From positions 13,392,001 through 13,456,000 of the forward strand of contig NC_065873.1 of assembly GCF_933775445.1 (NCBI RefSeq): a stretch of DNA of 64,000 bases. Direction: 5' to 3'. The notes below the pieces were generated by a model. It had not been told where the DNA came from, searched no databases, and was given only the letters and a program-made list of their open reading frames with translations. Of this stretch, positions 11,398 to 24,361 are shown one piece after another (positions within the stretch are counted from its first letter, which is position 1; every line of letters begins with the position of its first letter). Source of the DNA: Argentina anserina. Lineage: Eukaryota; Streptophyta; Magnoliopsida; Rosales; Rosaceae. A program made the translations under genes and the position numbers.

Positions 11398-13369
11398 TAG
11401 GGTTCGTCAACGGGCTGGGCTCGGCCCGGCCCATAAGTGACGGGCCCGGGCCGGGTCTTAATAAATTTAAATAAGTGGCGGGCCGGGCCGGGTTGGGTAT
11501 TTTCACAAATACGAATATCCAAGCCCGCCCACCTAAAACGGGCTTTTGCGGACCGGGCCTTGCGGGCTTGTATTAGAAAAAAAAATAATACTCTAATTTA
11601 AGGGTTTAAAACAATAAAAGAATTATTAGAAAACATTCTAAAAAAGGTCACAAATAAATTTTAGTTTCGAAATATTGTCGATCGACACCAATAGATGTGA
11701 TTGATATATATATTGAGGGACCTTGTAAACATTTCATCCAATTCAGATCTCGTTTAACTGTCGGAATTTTCAATCAATAAAAAGAATAGGCGTTTTCACA
11801 TAATAAAACCCTATTGACCGGGGCTTTGCCAAATGGTTTTTCTCGTTTCGATATGTAAACGATCGGTGACAAAAATTAGGTGATTTCAGATATGTAAACA
11901 TCTTTCTGCATTCGCATCTTGGTAATGGGTCCCCCCTTAGGGCATATTAGTGTTTCTTTTAGTTTACGGGAAATTTCGACAGTCAAACGAGGTCCGAATT
12001 GGATGAAATTTTAAAATAATCATTAAATATATATACTAATCACATCGGATGGTGTCGATCGATTCCGAGAAGTTTTCTTCATATAGTCGCTTCATAATGT
12101 GATAGTTTTCTTATAAACATAATTTCTATGTTATAATACATTAGTTGACACTTTGGCGATCGACAACTCCAATTTAAAATATGGTCGATTGACACTAGTA
12201 GATGTGATTTGTATATATATTTAGGGAACCCATAAAAATTTCGTCCGTTATGGACATGATTAGACCGTTCGTACTAACGGTCAACTAAAAAAGAGGCGTT
12301 TTGACATATTTAAACCCCATTGATCGGGGCTTACCAAATAGATTTCTTCAGTTCGACCGCGCACGATAGGTAATAAAAATTAGGTGATTTCCTATATGCA
12401 AACGGCTTTCAGCATTCGCATATTTGTAATAGGTCATCGCTTATGGCATATTAGTGGTGTTTTCGATTTATCGAAAATTCCGACGGTCAAACGAAGTCCG
12501 AATTTGATGAAATTTTGACAGGGTCACTAAATATATATACCAATCACATCGGCTAGTATCAATCGATTCCAATAAGTTTCCTTCATATAGTCACTTCATA
12601 ATGTGATAGTTTTATTATAAACCTAATATAAAAGGTTATAATACATTAGTGGACACTTCGGCGATCGACAACTCCAGTTCGAAATAGGGTCGATCGACAC
12701 CAATAGATGTGATCTGTATATATTTTTAGGAAATCCGTAAAAATTTCGTGCTTTTTGGACATGGTTTGACCGTTCGTACCAACGGTTAACTAAAAAAGAG
12801 GCGTTTTGACATATTGAAACCCCATTGATCGGGGCTTTGCCAAATAGATTTCTTCAGTTCGACCGCGCATGATAGGTAACAAAAATTAGGTGATTTTATA
12901 TATGCGAAAGACTTTCAGCCTTCGCATATTTGGTAATTGGTCTTCCCGTATGACATATTAGAGTTGTTTTCGGTTTACCGGAAATTCTGACGGTCAAACG
13001 AGTTCCGAATTGGATGAAATTTTTACAAGGTCACTAAATATATATACCGATCATATCGACTGGTGTCGATCGATCCCGCGAAGTTTCCTTCATATAGTTG
13101 CTTTATAATGTAATAGTTATATTCTAAACCTAATAAAATATGTATGTATAATATTTTATTATTTGGAGGGCTTTTACGGGCTTTTGGCAGGCCAGACCCA
13201 CAGGCCGAGCCGAGTTTCACACCTCTAATTTAAGCCCGGCCCTCTACCCAAGGAAGCGGGCTTTGGCGGGGTTTCTCGCGGGCCGGACCGGGCCGGGCCG
13301 GGTAAAAGCCCGTCGGGCTTACGGACATCCGCATGCTTTTCGGATCCGCGGGCTAAATGATGTGGCCTA
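11398..13369. mobile_element. hAT-like non-autonomous element with GC-rich ends and internal tandem repeats
   Basis: The left end TAGGGTTCGTCAACGGGC opens into alternating GGGCCGGGCC words, and the right end carries similar CGGGCCGGACC words and stops at GGCCTA. The 8 bp outside each end are ATGCAGGG (11390-11397) and GTGTAGGG (13370-13377), a probable diverged target duplication. GC-rich subterminal sequence of this kind is known from plant hAT families. There is no transposase frame. The centre consists of three units of about 505 bp. A related copy with the same right end lies at 34200-36043. Confidence 0.6.
11640..13140. repeat. Tandem array of about 505-bp units, three copies
   Basis: The block GTCGATCGACACCARTAGATGTGAT recurs near 11677, 12183 and 12690. 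Each copy is followed in the same order by TATATATATTTAGGGA, a TTTCGTCCGTTTTGGACATG-like block, ACCCCATTGACCGGGGCTTTGCC, AAAATTAGGTGATTT, TTACCGGAAATTCTGACGGTCAAACG and TTCGGCGATCGACAACTCC. Each unit contains two opposed half-repeats: the ATGAAATTTTAACAGGGTCACTAAATATATATA block is the reverse complement of the block near its start. Confidence 0.85.
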
Positions 13370-14270
13370 GTGTAGGGGCTGAGGGGGGGGGGGGAGGGGG
13401 AGAGGCCATGCAGGTGGGTTGCTGGATGCCTAGGGGCCGAGATAAGAGCTCGACCAATTTTGGATGCCATTAGGGGTAAAACAGGGCGGCGGACTGAACA
13501 TCTTGGCGATACTGCCAAGGCCGTAACTCGCGAACCTGTTATAGTTTGCCACTCCCCTAATCTTGTAAGAGCGTTAGTTCAATTCGAACTTTATAAAAAA
13601 CAACACCATATTTTGAAATGGTGGGATCTAAAGTGCATTACATGGCTAACAAAGCATTAGTTTAGGTACCATTTGGGTAGTTTTAAAAATCCAGGTACCA
13701 AAATGTGCATTGAGGCATAATTCAGGTACCATTTGAGGATTTTTCCCTATAATGAGGTAACTTTGTGTTGAAATAGGAATATTTTAAAATGTTTCATTGA
13801 AATGGATAAAAAAATGGGTCAAGTCTTATATTAATAAAGACAGAAGAATATTAGAATGATTTAAGTTTTTGAAGTGCCAAAATTACCCTTAGTTTATCTA
13901 GATCTACTTAATTCTTTAATTAAGGTTGAATGGATAAGATAGTAATTGAACAAATAAAATTCAAAAACTCAACCCATAAGAGAAATGAAAATTGGTAAAA
14001 TCCCCACACAAGACAAGGGAAAACTGTCACGAGATGATCGTGGATTGAGGCTCAAACAACGTGAGAGTTGATTTAAGTACAAATAGTCAGATTACCCCCT
14101 CAAGGTTTCATGTCAAAGCTAGTTTGTACTAAATGGAAATTTTTCTTATATATATATATATTTTTTTTTTCTTTTAGATTGAGGAATTAACTAAAAAAAA
14201 AAGAAAAGAAAAGGAAAAAAAGAAAAGAAAAGTGGAATAAATCAAGAACCAGAGAAACGACGTCGCAGGA
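13370..14270. other. Spacer with G-run and GGTACCATTTGG repeats
   Basis: A run of G bases (about 13384-13400) follows the element end. A short motif GGTACCATTTG(G/A) recurs at 13665, 13695 (partial) and 13725. The remainder (13760-14270) is AT-rich and probably holds the promoter of the RSRC2-like gene. I see no gene. Confidence 0.45.
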
Positions 14271-14775
14271 CTAAAGATGATGAAGTTGTGTCTTGTCTAC
14301 TTGCTCCAGGCTTTGTTGATCACCCGCATCCCTTGAAACCCCCAAGTCATCGAAACCCAGCAGCAACAGCCTCCTTCCTTTTCTCTCATCCCCAGTACCC
14401 AACACCTTTCAGTCTTCTTCTTCTTCTGCTGTAAGTCTCTTTCCTCCACTGTTCAGTGTTCTTGCATTTTTGTTTGTTATCATAATTGATTTGGGGACTG
14501 TGTTTGGGGTTCAATTTCGCAATTGGGGTGACTCTGTGTGTTAGGGTTTAGGTGTTATTGGTATTCAATGTTTCCATATAGCTTCTCTCTGTTTCTTAGC
14601 TAAGCATATTATTTCACAAGATTCGTAGAATTTCATATATTATTGGAATGGAATGGTTGATGAGGTTGGGGAGGTCTGGGTTTGTGTTCAGTCTCCATAA
14701 AATGGTTTGGTCTGAGGATAGTATCAATTTGCATACTGTAACCAATTATTTTTGTCGGATCAGGTAGTAGTCATC

Positions 14776-17700
14776 ATGGATTCAAACTCCGACCCTCCGT
14801 CCACGGACAAGGGGACTGCAGTTTCCAAGCCATTAAAAGATGCAGTGACCAGGAATTACCGGCGCCGTCCTCCTGTTACTGCATCGTCTTCATCTGATGG
14901 TTAGTATTTGAGTTTTGTATCTTTGTCTTTCAGTTGTAATAACGAGTGATCTAGTTATAGGGTCTCAGTAAGTTTAATAATTTGCCTCATATAGCTCGAG
15001 TTATAATCTGCTGCATGAAATTACTAGAATACATGCCGTTATCTTTCCTTCCCTCTCTTCATATGAGGGGGAAAAGAAGAAGAAGAAGAAGGTTCAGGTT
15101 AAATGAATATTAGTAAGAATGTATTGCCATTCATGGTCATTAAGTCAACATAGAGTATCTCAGAGCTGCATGCTTGAGTTAGGTTTCTTTTCATCCTTCC
15201 ATTTCTATTACAAATTTTTGAGTTGCTTTTGCAAGTTTGCTCATGCAATTTCTTGGTTTATCTAGTCATACTTGGATCAGGTTGACGGTGTGCATATTAA
15301 CTTGTATGTATTGGTGCTAATGAAGCTTTTGCGATTATTTCTCAGGGAGCCCTGAGCACAACAACAGATCCAGCCCAAAACATTTACAGGGAGATCCCAG
15401 AGAAGTATTTGAACATCAACCGAAAAGGAAAGATGATGGAAACAAATTAAATAGGGATTCAGAGAGGAGCCATTGTGGAAGAAGCAGTGACTCCTACAGA
15501 AATTCTGATAGGCAGTCCAGGAATTCAAAGGATCATTATCTGCAGATTGATCACATCAAAGATGAGAAGCATGCAGATGTTGAAGAAAGGATTAGTCAGA
15601 AGTCAACTTCTCGTCTTTGTAGGGAATCAAGCGGTAGCACTCGTTTTGATAATGTCAGGTCAAGAGACCACTCACGATATCTCAACAATAGTTCTCAAGA
15701 TAAATTTGATGGTTCTGAACATAGGAACAAGGATAAAAACAGAGGACCTAAATTTTTCGACTACCAGAAATATAAAGATGACTCATCTTCAGAAAGACTT
15801 GGATCTGGTAGAAGTGTTGGACATTTTGAAGATATGGAGTGGGAGAGAGATAGGCATAGAGCTGACAGAGGATCTCAAGATGAGAAAAGAGATTATCATA
15901 GGAGTTCAAGAGATTTCAGAAGTGAAAGGAGTTATGAAGAGTCTAGGGGGCATCAAAGTGACTCAATTTCCAGGAGAGATGATGGTAAACTTCGCGAGAG
16001 TGAAGGTTATAAGAGTCACTTGAAGGAAATGGATGATGAAAAAATTGCTCCAAAACGACCAAAGTTTTCTAACTGGGACAAGGGGATTGCTGGTAGGAAA
16101 GATGGTAAAGGCTTCTTTGTGTTTTCAATATAATTTGAATCCTTCAACAATATATATTCATGTCTGGTCTCATAACTATCACACTTTGATCAGATTCCAA
16201 GTTCACAACGACGTCTGAAGGAAGGGAGTCTTCAAGTTCCAAGCAAATTCAAAATGACAAATTGGAGACTGACATAAATGCTGCAAAAGTAGCTGCTATG
16301 AAAGCTGCCGAATCAGGTATGTGTTGCATTTATTTAAAAGTTGTCTCAGTCTCTTAGGATAATATTTGTGATATTATGTGATTGCTATACATTCCGAGCA
16401 CACATGCTAGCACACAACATAGTAGCATTAATAAGTACTTAAAACGGGGAGCTAAGACAAGTAGTTATTTGATCTCTTTACTACAAGGATCATATATTTA
16501 AACATGAGGTGTTTAAATCCTGGTTGTCAGAGTTTTCCTGTCTAATATTTAGTACTCGAAGTTGACTGACTTAATATATCTTCGTTTAGAGGCTGTAGGA
16601 CCTTAGTTGCGGTCATGCATCTCACATGTTAAATGATATGAACTGTTGAAATGCATGTCATTCAATTCTACTTTGTACAACTGATCTAACGGATGTGATG
16701 CAAGTCCTCCAATAAGTCCCCTTGCATGTGCTTATTATAAATTAAATAATCCTATGCAAGGTGTTCGTCGCTCGCTAAAGACATTATATGTATTTGTATG
16801 TCATCAAATTTCTTTTCACCAATATGATATTACTTATCAAAGGATATTAATAATCAATGTATGTGTTAAGTTGCTTAGCTCAACTTATATATTTCTTGTG
16901 AAAGTAGAAAATGAGAGGTGATGCATGAAAATTTCTGTAATGGAGGATACTCTTCACTACAAGATAGATAATCTAACAGCCGTAATGCAAGTCCTACAAT
17001 ATGTTCGTGTGCATATATTTATTATTATATATACGTAACCGCAAATGCAGATGTTTATCTGTTGCTAAAGAAATAATATGTATTTTTTTCTTGTAAAATA
17101 TGTTTTTATCAATACGGTTGTACTGGAAAAAAGAACATCTCACCAAGGTACCATATTGCTAGGGTCCAGGTTAAATATTTTTTGTGAAATAAGAAAATGA
17201 GAGGTAATACAAGAAACTGATGAAAGTTATTGTAATGATGGATACTCTTCACTACAAGATAGGACACTTTTGTTGCTAAACAAACCGTTGCTCATAGAGA
17301 AATTATGATCCATATATTTCACTTTCAAATTCTTTCAATATGCTGCAAAAATGGAGTAAAAGTTGTAAGTGGAATGTGCCCCTATGGAGTTGGCAAAGCC
17401 TGCTAGCTTAGTGTTAATTGGTGCAGGCTTACCGAATGGGTTCGCAGGATGCTAGTGTCTAGTGTGTCCAGTAAGAAAACTTTACACTTTAGTATACAGT
17501 ATATGATCATTATACACTTCAGTATATATGATCATAATTATTCTCAAATTTGATATTTATATTGTAGTGATTAGTTTTCAGTCATCAACCTTTTTGGTTT
17601 AAATGGGTTGGAAGTTCAATTGTTCACTTTCTGGAAAACACTCCATACTCGGAACTAAAAACCTGCCCTGTCTGTGTAGAAACATCTCAAAGTTTCTTGT

Positions 17701-19513
17701 TCAAACCATTTGTCCAGCTATCATTGGCTTTCAGTTCAGCCACAGATGCACTGAAAAGATATTTGAAAATTTTGGAATGTTTAATTCAGCTAGGCCTGAC
17801 CTGCATTCTGGGGTTTGTGACCCATAATGAGGTACGCATTCGGGGCGTGAGTTGGGTAAACTGAGCTAGAATTCTTCCCATGTGTTCTAGTTATCACAAT
17901 TGTATATATGTAACTCTGCACTAGAGTCCTACTCTTTTCTACTTGTTATAATTTCTGTATACGTGACATGCAACTTTTATCTAGTAATCAGGCATATCTT
18001 CAGTGACTTTATCCGCCCTTTTCTTACCTATACTAACACAATCAAGAATTGGGTATAGACTCTGGCTACAGAGTAGATTTATAGACATTAACCACCCTTG
18101 CTTACTCGGTTTAAAAGCTCTTGTGTATATATATAATCTTTAACCACCCTTGCTTACTCGGTCTAAAAGCTGTTTTGCACATTTACAGTTAATAGGAACC
18201 TTGCTGGTGCGGGTCCTGCAGGTTGCCTGACTGCTGACCAAAAGAAAAAGCTGTTGTGGGGTAACAAAAAGAACACAACTACAGAAGAGGTATCTCCTAT
18301 TAGTTTTTGTTTTCTTAATGCAATTCTTATCATCACAAACAATTTATCATGGTCTGAATATGAGGCAGATTATTATGATCCTTTGAGGACTAGTAGCCAG
18401 AATATAATTTTGACTGAACTGTCAAATTACCCTGTCAGAATACGTATAGGAAACATGCCCTCTCATTTTTTAAAATATGCTAATATTCAGTTAGCGGTCA
18501 AGTTTATAGATTTACCTCTGGTGAAAAGAAGAAGCTGCGCAGTTATTAAGTATTCAAGGGAACACATTACTACTGGTTATAAAAGTTGTTCTATTATTGT
18601 TTTTGCTGAATATCATATTTCTTGGCCACACGGCATTAGGTAGATTTTATTCAATCGGGATGAACTTCTCTGTCTTCACATGGCAGACACATGTTCTTTT
18701 TAACAGAAGAATGGATGTAGCAGTAGAAATTTTACAGATGTAAACTTGGCTAATTTTTTTTCAAATATGAGGTGTAATTTTTCAAATTTTACTGAAATGT
18801 GGTTGAATAGACATTTAAACATCAGTGACTCAGTGTGAATGATTTGGTTATTATGGCTATCTGTGAAATGTCTTCCTTATTGCACAATAGATCCGTATAC
18901 TGTGTTGATTGTTATCGGGGAAAATAAATGTGAACCATGTAATATAACAGTAGGATAAAGAACAAGTATGCTTTGTTGTTGAGAAAATGTGCTAGGTGCT
19001 TTGTAGTTGCTTGTGTGTATAGACAATATATTGTTTTATACTTTTTTGATGGTGGTCAATATATACGGTTATCAAGCATGTTTTGATGTCTAGCTTCTTA
19101 GTAAGATCATTGACGCTCTCCATGTTGACAGGCTGGTCACCGTTGGGACACTACTTTGTTCCCTGACAGGGAAAGACAAGAAAAATTCAAAAAACTCATG
19201 GTAAATTCCTGTTTGTCTTGATTTTATGCACTTGTCAGCACAATTTGCATTTTAGAGAGTTTATCTCTTGATCCTAAATTGACTGGCTTACATCCTAGAA
19301 TTCTTCACCTACTAACACAATTTTAGAGTCTGAAGTTGCCTTGGTGCCTATGGCCAATTGTAGGGTGTGAAGGGCGAGCACAACCCCGACAACCAAGAGG
19401 GCACCAATCTTCTCAAAGTCGAGCAGCAGAAGGAACTCCAGCAGGATTTAGAGAAGCAATATACAGCTGGACTGCGAAGGAGAGATGGCCGCACTGTTGG
19501 TTTAGGTCTTTAA
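14776..19513 (+). CDS. RSRC2-like arginine/serine-rich protein with C-terminal SMAP domain
   Basis: Six coding exons (14776-14899, 15346-16104, 16194-16316, 18189-18289, 19132-19200, 19364-19513) join in frame to 441 residues. A non-coding 5' exon probably ends at 14430, with an intron to 14763. Residues about 40-300 are highly charged and rich in RS, RD, SR and DRER words. The last two exons give the conserved tail: HRWDTTLFPDRERQEKFKKL, then MGVKGE, and a terminal QYTAGLRRRDGRTVGLGL, matching the SMAP domain of RSRC2-type proteins. Animal RSRC2 is linked to nuclear RNA processing; the plant role is inferred only from family. Intron 3 (1.9 kb) contains local duplications up to its 3' splice site. 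I see no disruption. Confidence 0.88.
16680..17260. repeat. Imperfect tandem duplications in RSRC2-like intron 3
   Basis: About 16680-16870 resembles about 16970-17120 (shared GATCTAAC/AATCTAAC, ATGCAAGTCCT, CAATA, GCTAAAGA, ATATGTATTT). The phrase GATACTCTTCACTACAAGATAG occurs at about 16947 and again at about 17240. They are non-coding and diverged. Confidence 0.5.
18088..18188 (+). repeat. 51-bp tandem duplication at the 3' splice site of RSRC2-like intron 3
   Basis: TTAACCACCCTTGCTTACTCGG followed by T/C and TAAAAGCT occurs at 18088 and again at 18139, a 51-bp period. The second copy runs nearly to the acceptor CAG at 18186-18188. It may have duplicated the branch-point region. Confidence 0.75.
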
Positions 19514-20930
19514 GCATTCTAAGATTCTATTGTACTATGATAAACATTCGGATATTCTTATAACTTTTGTACTATAGCTATGGTTATCACCTAGTTTTCC
19601 AATCATGTAAAATCTCGTCGGTAATTTCTGTCTTATCTGTTTTACTCGTTGTCCATTTCTGTTTCACTTTTAGTTTAAAGAAGATACCATTCACTTTAAT
19701 ATAGTTAAACCTCAGCGCCAAAACCATTCTCCAGCAAAATTAATTGATGTCTGCAACTCTGCATCTGTGGCAATTAACTCGGTCTATTTTCCCCATTTCT
19801 AGCAAACTTTATGTTCTTTCTTCCCTTTGATTCTTGGGATGTTTCGGTACATCTTTCTGTCACACTGAAACTGACTAATTAAGAGTAGGTGTCACTGTTG
19901 CAGGGCCTGAGAACAAATAGTGGCATTGGATGCATCATCTTGTGAGGCAACAAACAATGCCAAGCCGTGTATGTCATATTCTGGTGACATAAAATATCAC
20001 GTCCTCTGTTTCTTTCATTTCATTGTGGAAGTCACGCATCCTATTCTTATGTGTTTTTCTTTGTTTTAAGCTCCCCCCTCATTTTGGCGTGTTGGGCATT
20101 CAATTTTGGTCTGGAGGTGTTTGGAGTTTGGTGGGAGATGAGATTGACCAATAATTTGGTTTGGGGGGCTATTATTTACTTCATCTTGTGACACATTTGA
20201 TAATGACACCTACCGACCACAATGCCCTACATCACAGTGTATGGAAGATGACCTACTTTCGGTTCATTTATCACAAAGTTTGTATTGTCCACTCTCATGG
20301 GTAACTTATAATACAAAAACTACTTTTCAAAAAAAAAAAAATACAAAAACTAATAATTGGTAAACTAGTTAAACTTGATTATCCACCTAATTCATTCTGA
20401 TGCACAACCGGTTTTTTGTTATCATTTTCGGCAATCTTGGCTTCTAGAATTTGATAAGGAATATCAATGTATCAGTATGTAGAATAGTCTGATGCAAAAA
20501 TAAAATAGTTTTGATTAGGTTGCCTATTTGCATGACTCGTTTACTTGATATATCCGAAGCCCGTGTCATTCTTTCCCTAGATGAGCTCATATATCCTCAA
20601 ATGTATCAATGTATGTTTTTTTTTGATATCATTTTCACAGAGAACATCTTAAGTTGATAAAACTAGATACAAGAGTAGATTAGTTCGATACAAAGATACA
20701 AAGATGGAAGTAGTTATAAATTAGGCTACCAAAATATATGTAGAAGTGTAGAACCAGTTCACTTGGTATCCGAGGTGAAAGAATCATTCTTTCACTAGTT
20801 GAGCTCATCATATATCCTCCCATATCTTTAAGGTGATATTCCCATTTTCTCAAATCTTGGAGAAAAAGCCTCTTCCAATAGCCAACACACACCGGTGCCC
20901 TTGCTCTGTCCGTACAATTTTGCTGGCTTT
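19514..20930. other. 3' flank and spacer between the RSRC2-like and F-box genes
   Basis: This probably includes the 3' UTR and possibly an untranslated 3' exon near 19904-19990. A stretch around 20548-20610 (TATCCGAAGCCCG, ATTCTTTCCCTAG, TGAGCTCAT, ATATCCTC) is repeated imperfectly around 20768-20825. No coding sequence is recognised. Confidence 0.4.
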
Positions 20931-21381
20931 ATAGGTTCTGGTGTGGTGGGTTTTCGCTGTTTGTGGATGCCATTGCCTTTGCATTTAAGGTGAAGTGTGA
21001 AGGTGGTGGTGGTGGTGGTGCCAACAGCAACTACTTCTACAACTAACTAGCTAATTGAGAGCCCCATTTGGAGGTAGGAGAGGAGGAGCAGAGCAATCAA
21101 AGCTTGTTGGTTGCAGAGTTTACAGATACAGATATTCAGATTTAGATGTGTCAAAGGATCCATCTTTATCTTAGCTAATTGAGAGCCCCATTTGGCTTAA
21201 CTAACTAGCTTTGGCATTGGTTGTTCATCTTTCTCAGTCAGTTTTATGAAAGTGAAGAGAAAACCAGTAACCCTTTTGTTCTCTTATCTTGCTTCCTCTA
21301 GCTATTTTATATGCTCCAACCCTTTCTAAATTAGTCAGACTCATTTTGGTAGCCAGTGTAGTTCACATTTCACTCAATTCA

Positions 21382-23730
21382 ATGCTCTATCTCCTGATCT
21401 CTTGTGTCTCCTTCATTCTTGTTTCCAAGTCCTTCACTAACAAGCAAGCATGGCAGGAGGGTAAGCTTAAGTTCTTCTCAACTGGGTTTTCAGATTTCTT
21501 AGTGTCCTGGTTTCAGAAGAGTAGGCTTTATACTGCTTTGTTCCAACCCATTAGCTTCAGAGTTAGACAAATGGTGATGAAGGGTTCAGGTTCAAGAGTG
21601 GTTGTGGAGAATGTGGATAATGAGCTAGAGGTTGGGCAACTTTGTCTGTTGGACTTGCCTGATTTGACATTGGAGTGCATTCTCGAGAAGCTTCCCCCAT
21701 CTGGGTTGTGTAGTATGGCTGGAGTCTGTAGTTCCGTGAGGGATAGGTGCGTAAGTGACCATTTTTGGGAGAAGCATATGAAGCAGAAATGGGGTAAACT
21801 GATTGGGGCTGCTGCTTATAAAGAATGGGAATTGCAGCAAGTGGCTTTAGCAAGAAAAACAAAAAGTCAATCTGATCAAACCAAGAAGACAAGTGTATTT
21901 AAGTCCCTTTCTGGGTTCTTGCCTTTTCGTTCATGGGTGATCATACCAAAATTACAAAGTTCCAGGGTAAATATTACTAGTGCTACTACTTTGCCGGTTG
22001 ATTCAGTCATGTCCTTATATCTTTCTCTTCAAAAAGGAGACTTCTGGTTCCCAGCCCAGGTCTATAACCGTGAGGTAGCATTGCTTCTTCTCAATTTTAT
22101 CTGTGCTATTCTGTCCTGCATTTGGCTTGCTAGCTAATCAAACTGTTCGTTTTGGCTGTGTTACTAATTTGCATCAACTTCAATCTGTTGTTACATTAAT
22201 CTCTCAATAATCGAATACTTATATGATACATTTCCTACAGAACGGGAATGTCGGGTTTATGCTGTCTTGTTATGATGCCCAACTGAGTTATGATTCGGGA
22301 ACCAACACATTTCAAGCAAGGTATAACAATAGGGAAAGTTACTAGTTTAATATATGGATTTTTTTTACTAGTCTATTAATTGTTACAGGTAAAGTTGTTG
22401 TTTAAGATCTGAAGACTGTATGTAATGCTTGAAAACAAATTGACTCTGCATTGCAGGTATTCGCCTTATGGGAGGAGGACAATGGAGGAACACATACCGT
22501 GGGATAGACTAAGAGCTGCCCCAGTTGATACTCCCTCACATATGCTTCATGCCTCTGATTGTTTACATGACTTAAAACCTGGTGATCATATTGAAATCCA
22601 ATGGAGAAGAAGCAAGGAATTCCCTTATGGTATATTTCTAATTCCCATCTCCATTAAAAACAACAAATCAATTTGTAGCATGGGGATCTGTTATTTGTTA
22701 AATGGTTTCATTCTTCTCCAATTGTTTCAAGTGCTTAGTTGATTGACAGCTGCGTTATATGTCTCTATCCATCAGACAATCAATCTGTAATGTTGATATT
22801 GAGTTTTCAGAAATTCAAATATCTACAGACAACTAAAGCTATAATTGGCATTCAATGTATTATAGGTTGGTGGTATGGTGTTATTGGCCACTTTTACCTG
22901 TGCGATGGGAAAGAGAATCACTGCCATTGTCACTACAATGGTGAGAAATTCTATTCAGTTTCTACAGTTCTCCTGATATATATATGTTAAAATTCTATAT
23001 TCTAGGAACAACAGAAACCTTTTCAGCCAATAAGTAATGTATACGCTCTAATGTGAAACTACAATGGTATAAGCAAGTTCAGTACCAGCACTTGCACTTC
23101 TAAGCTCCACTGTTTTCAAAATGTTGGCAATTGCACAGAAAAAACGAATGAATATAGCTTTCCAATCTTGCATTCCCCTTGTATATCCGAATGATGGTAT
23201 GCTGCATAAAATGTCTAAACTCCTTAGAAATTCATTTCCACATAAAAACAAAAATTTAAATGACATTTATAGACAAGTGTGCAGTGTTACCTGAAATTTC
23301 ATTTCCATTTCCATTTGGAAGCAAGATGGGTCGAGTTCATGCATGGCTGTATTTTATATGAATGGTATTGGCGTGTTTAATTAAATTAGATGTCCTTTGG
23401 TACCAGAACTGTGCTTTGCTAAATTCGTCCTTAACATGTCCCACCACTATATGTATCTATATTCCTTTAGCTAGTGAAGGCAGCAGTTTGCATTTTACTG
23501 TTTTGCTCTTAAGCGGCATCTCATAAGATACTCCGATGACAGATGTAGTAGTATTGGAGTTTTGTCAATATACTCCTGGCTCGCGGTGGAGACAAATGAT
23601 GATAAACCGAAAAGACCACAGGGAAGAAGGAAACGAGGCATATGGTTTCTATGGAGGAATTAGAAAGCTTAACAGTGCAGAGGAAATTGCAAAATGGAAG
23701 CTCCTATGGCCTAACCAAGTCCTGGAATAA
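21382..23730 (+). CDS. F-box protein, At2g26850/At2g41170-type
   Basis: Five exons (21382-22074, 22241-22320, 22457-22629, 22866-22940, 23543-23730) join in frame to 402 residues. The start ATG at 21382 opens with a hydrophobic stretch ([18 protein letters not shown]), typical of this small family and possibly a membrane anchor. The F-box spans about residues 88-135 ([39 protein letters not shown]). The rest carries conserved blocks [40 protein letters not shown] and GFYGGIRKL, and ends WPNQVLE. F-box proteins recruit substrates to SCF ubiquitin ligases; the substrate is unknown. The frame is open further upstream to about 21289 but without an ATG. No defects are seen. Confidence 0.92.
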
Positions 23731-24261
23731 GTATTCCTCTCTCACTCAGGACTGATTCCTAAATAATGACTGAGAATGCTTTTGTTTTTGCTTTTTGTGT
23801 TTCAAAAGCTTATAGTCAGGGACATTGGATATTTGGATCTATTTGGGAAATAGTTGGGGTAGCTCAAACATTTGTAAATCAACATCCAATGGAGTAGTCA
23901 TTCTTAGAGGAATCAAGCTAAATACCAGATGAATTTGTTCACTACTGGAGACAATTGCCAATTTAGAAGAATATGATTTTTAATTGCATGATTAGTGTAG
24001 TTTGCCAGATGTAAATACAGGCAAGTTTAGTGTAGTTTTTTTTTTCTTTTTTCCTTTTTCTTTTCTTTTCTTTTCTTTTCTTGTCTTTTTCTTTCCTTTT
24101 ACCAAAAGTAGTTTCATCAAGAAAATAAAGTTACATCGGCTATAATGTACAGAGATATCCATGACGTACTACCAATAAGAACCTCTGTAAAACCAGAACA
24201 AGGTTCTTTGTATGTTGCCGAGATCAGTAAAACCGTAGAGAAATATTCACCCCAGATCATG
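23731..24261. other. F-box 3' flank and pyrimidine tract
   Basis: Non-coding. A T-rich TTTTC repeat lies at about 24036-24090. The following 24100-24255 segment is foreign to the SEN2 fragment beside it, because the SEN2 coding match stops abruptly near 24262. I cannot name the inserted sequence; a retroposon tail is possible. Confidence 0.4.
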
Positions 24262-24360
24262 CAACACTATTTTTGACATGGGTTGTGCATGAGCTTTAGC
24301 CTTAGAGCGAGATTTAGCTTGGGAGCTATTTCCTTTCCATCTAGGCGGACTAGGCCCCAT
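24262..24360 (-). pseudogene. SEN2: tRNA-splicing endonuclease subunit SEN2, first 33 codons only
   Basis: The minus strand from 24360 reads MGPSPPRWKGNSSQAKSRSK followed by AKAHAQPMSKIVL and then leaves the family sequence. This matches the N-terminus of plant Sen2 (PRWKG, alanine/lysine-rich, EPVSKIV-type). It is the paralogue of 38781-39517, and the match extends upstream into the leader (24362-24700 against 39520-39890). The catalytic C-terminal domain is absent, so the copy is truncated by whatever lies at 24100-24260. Confidence 0.75.
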
Positions 24361-24361
24361 T

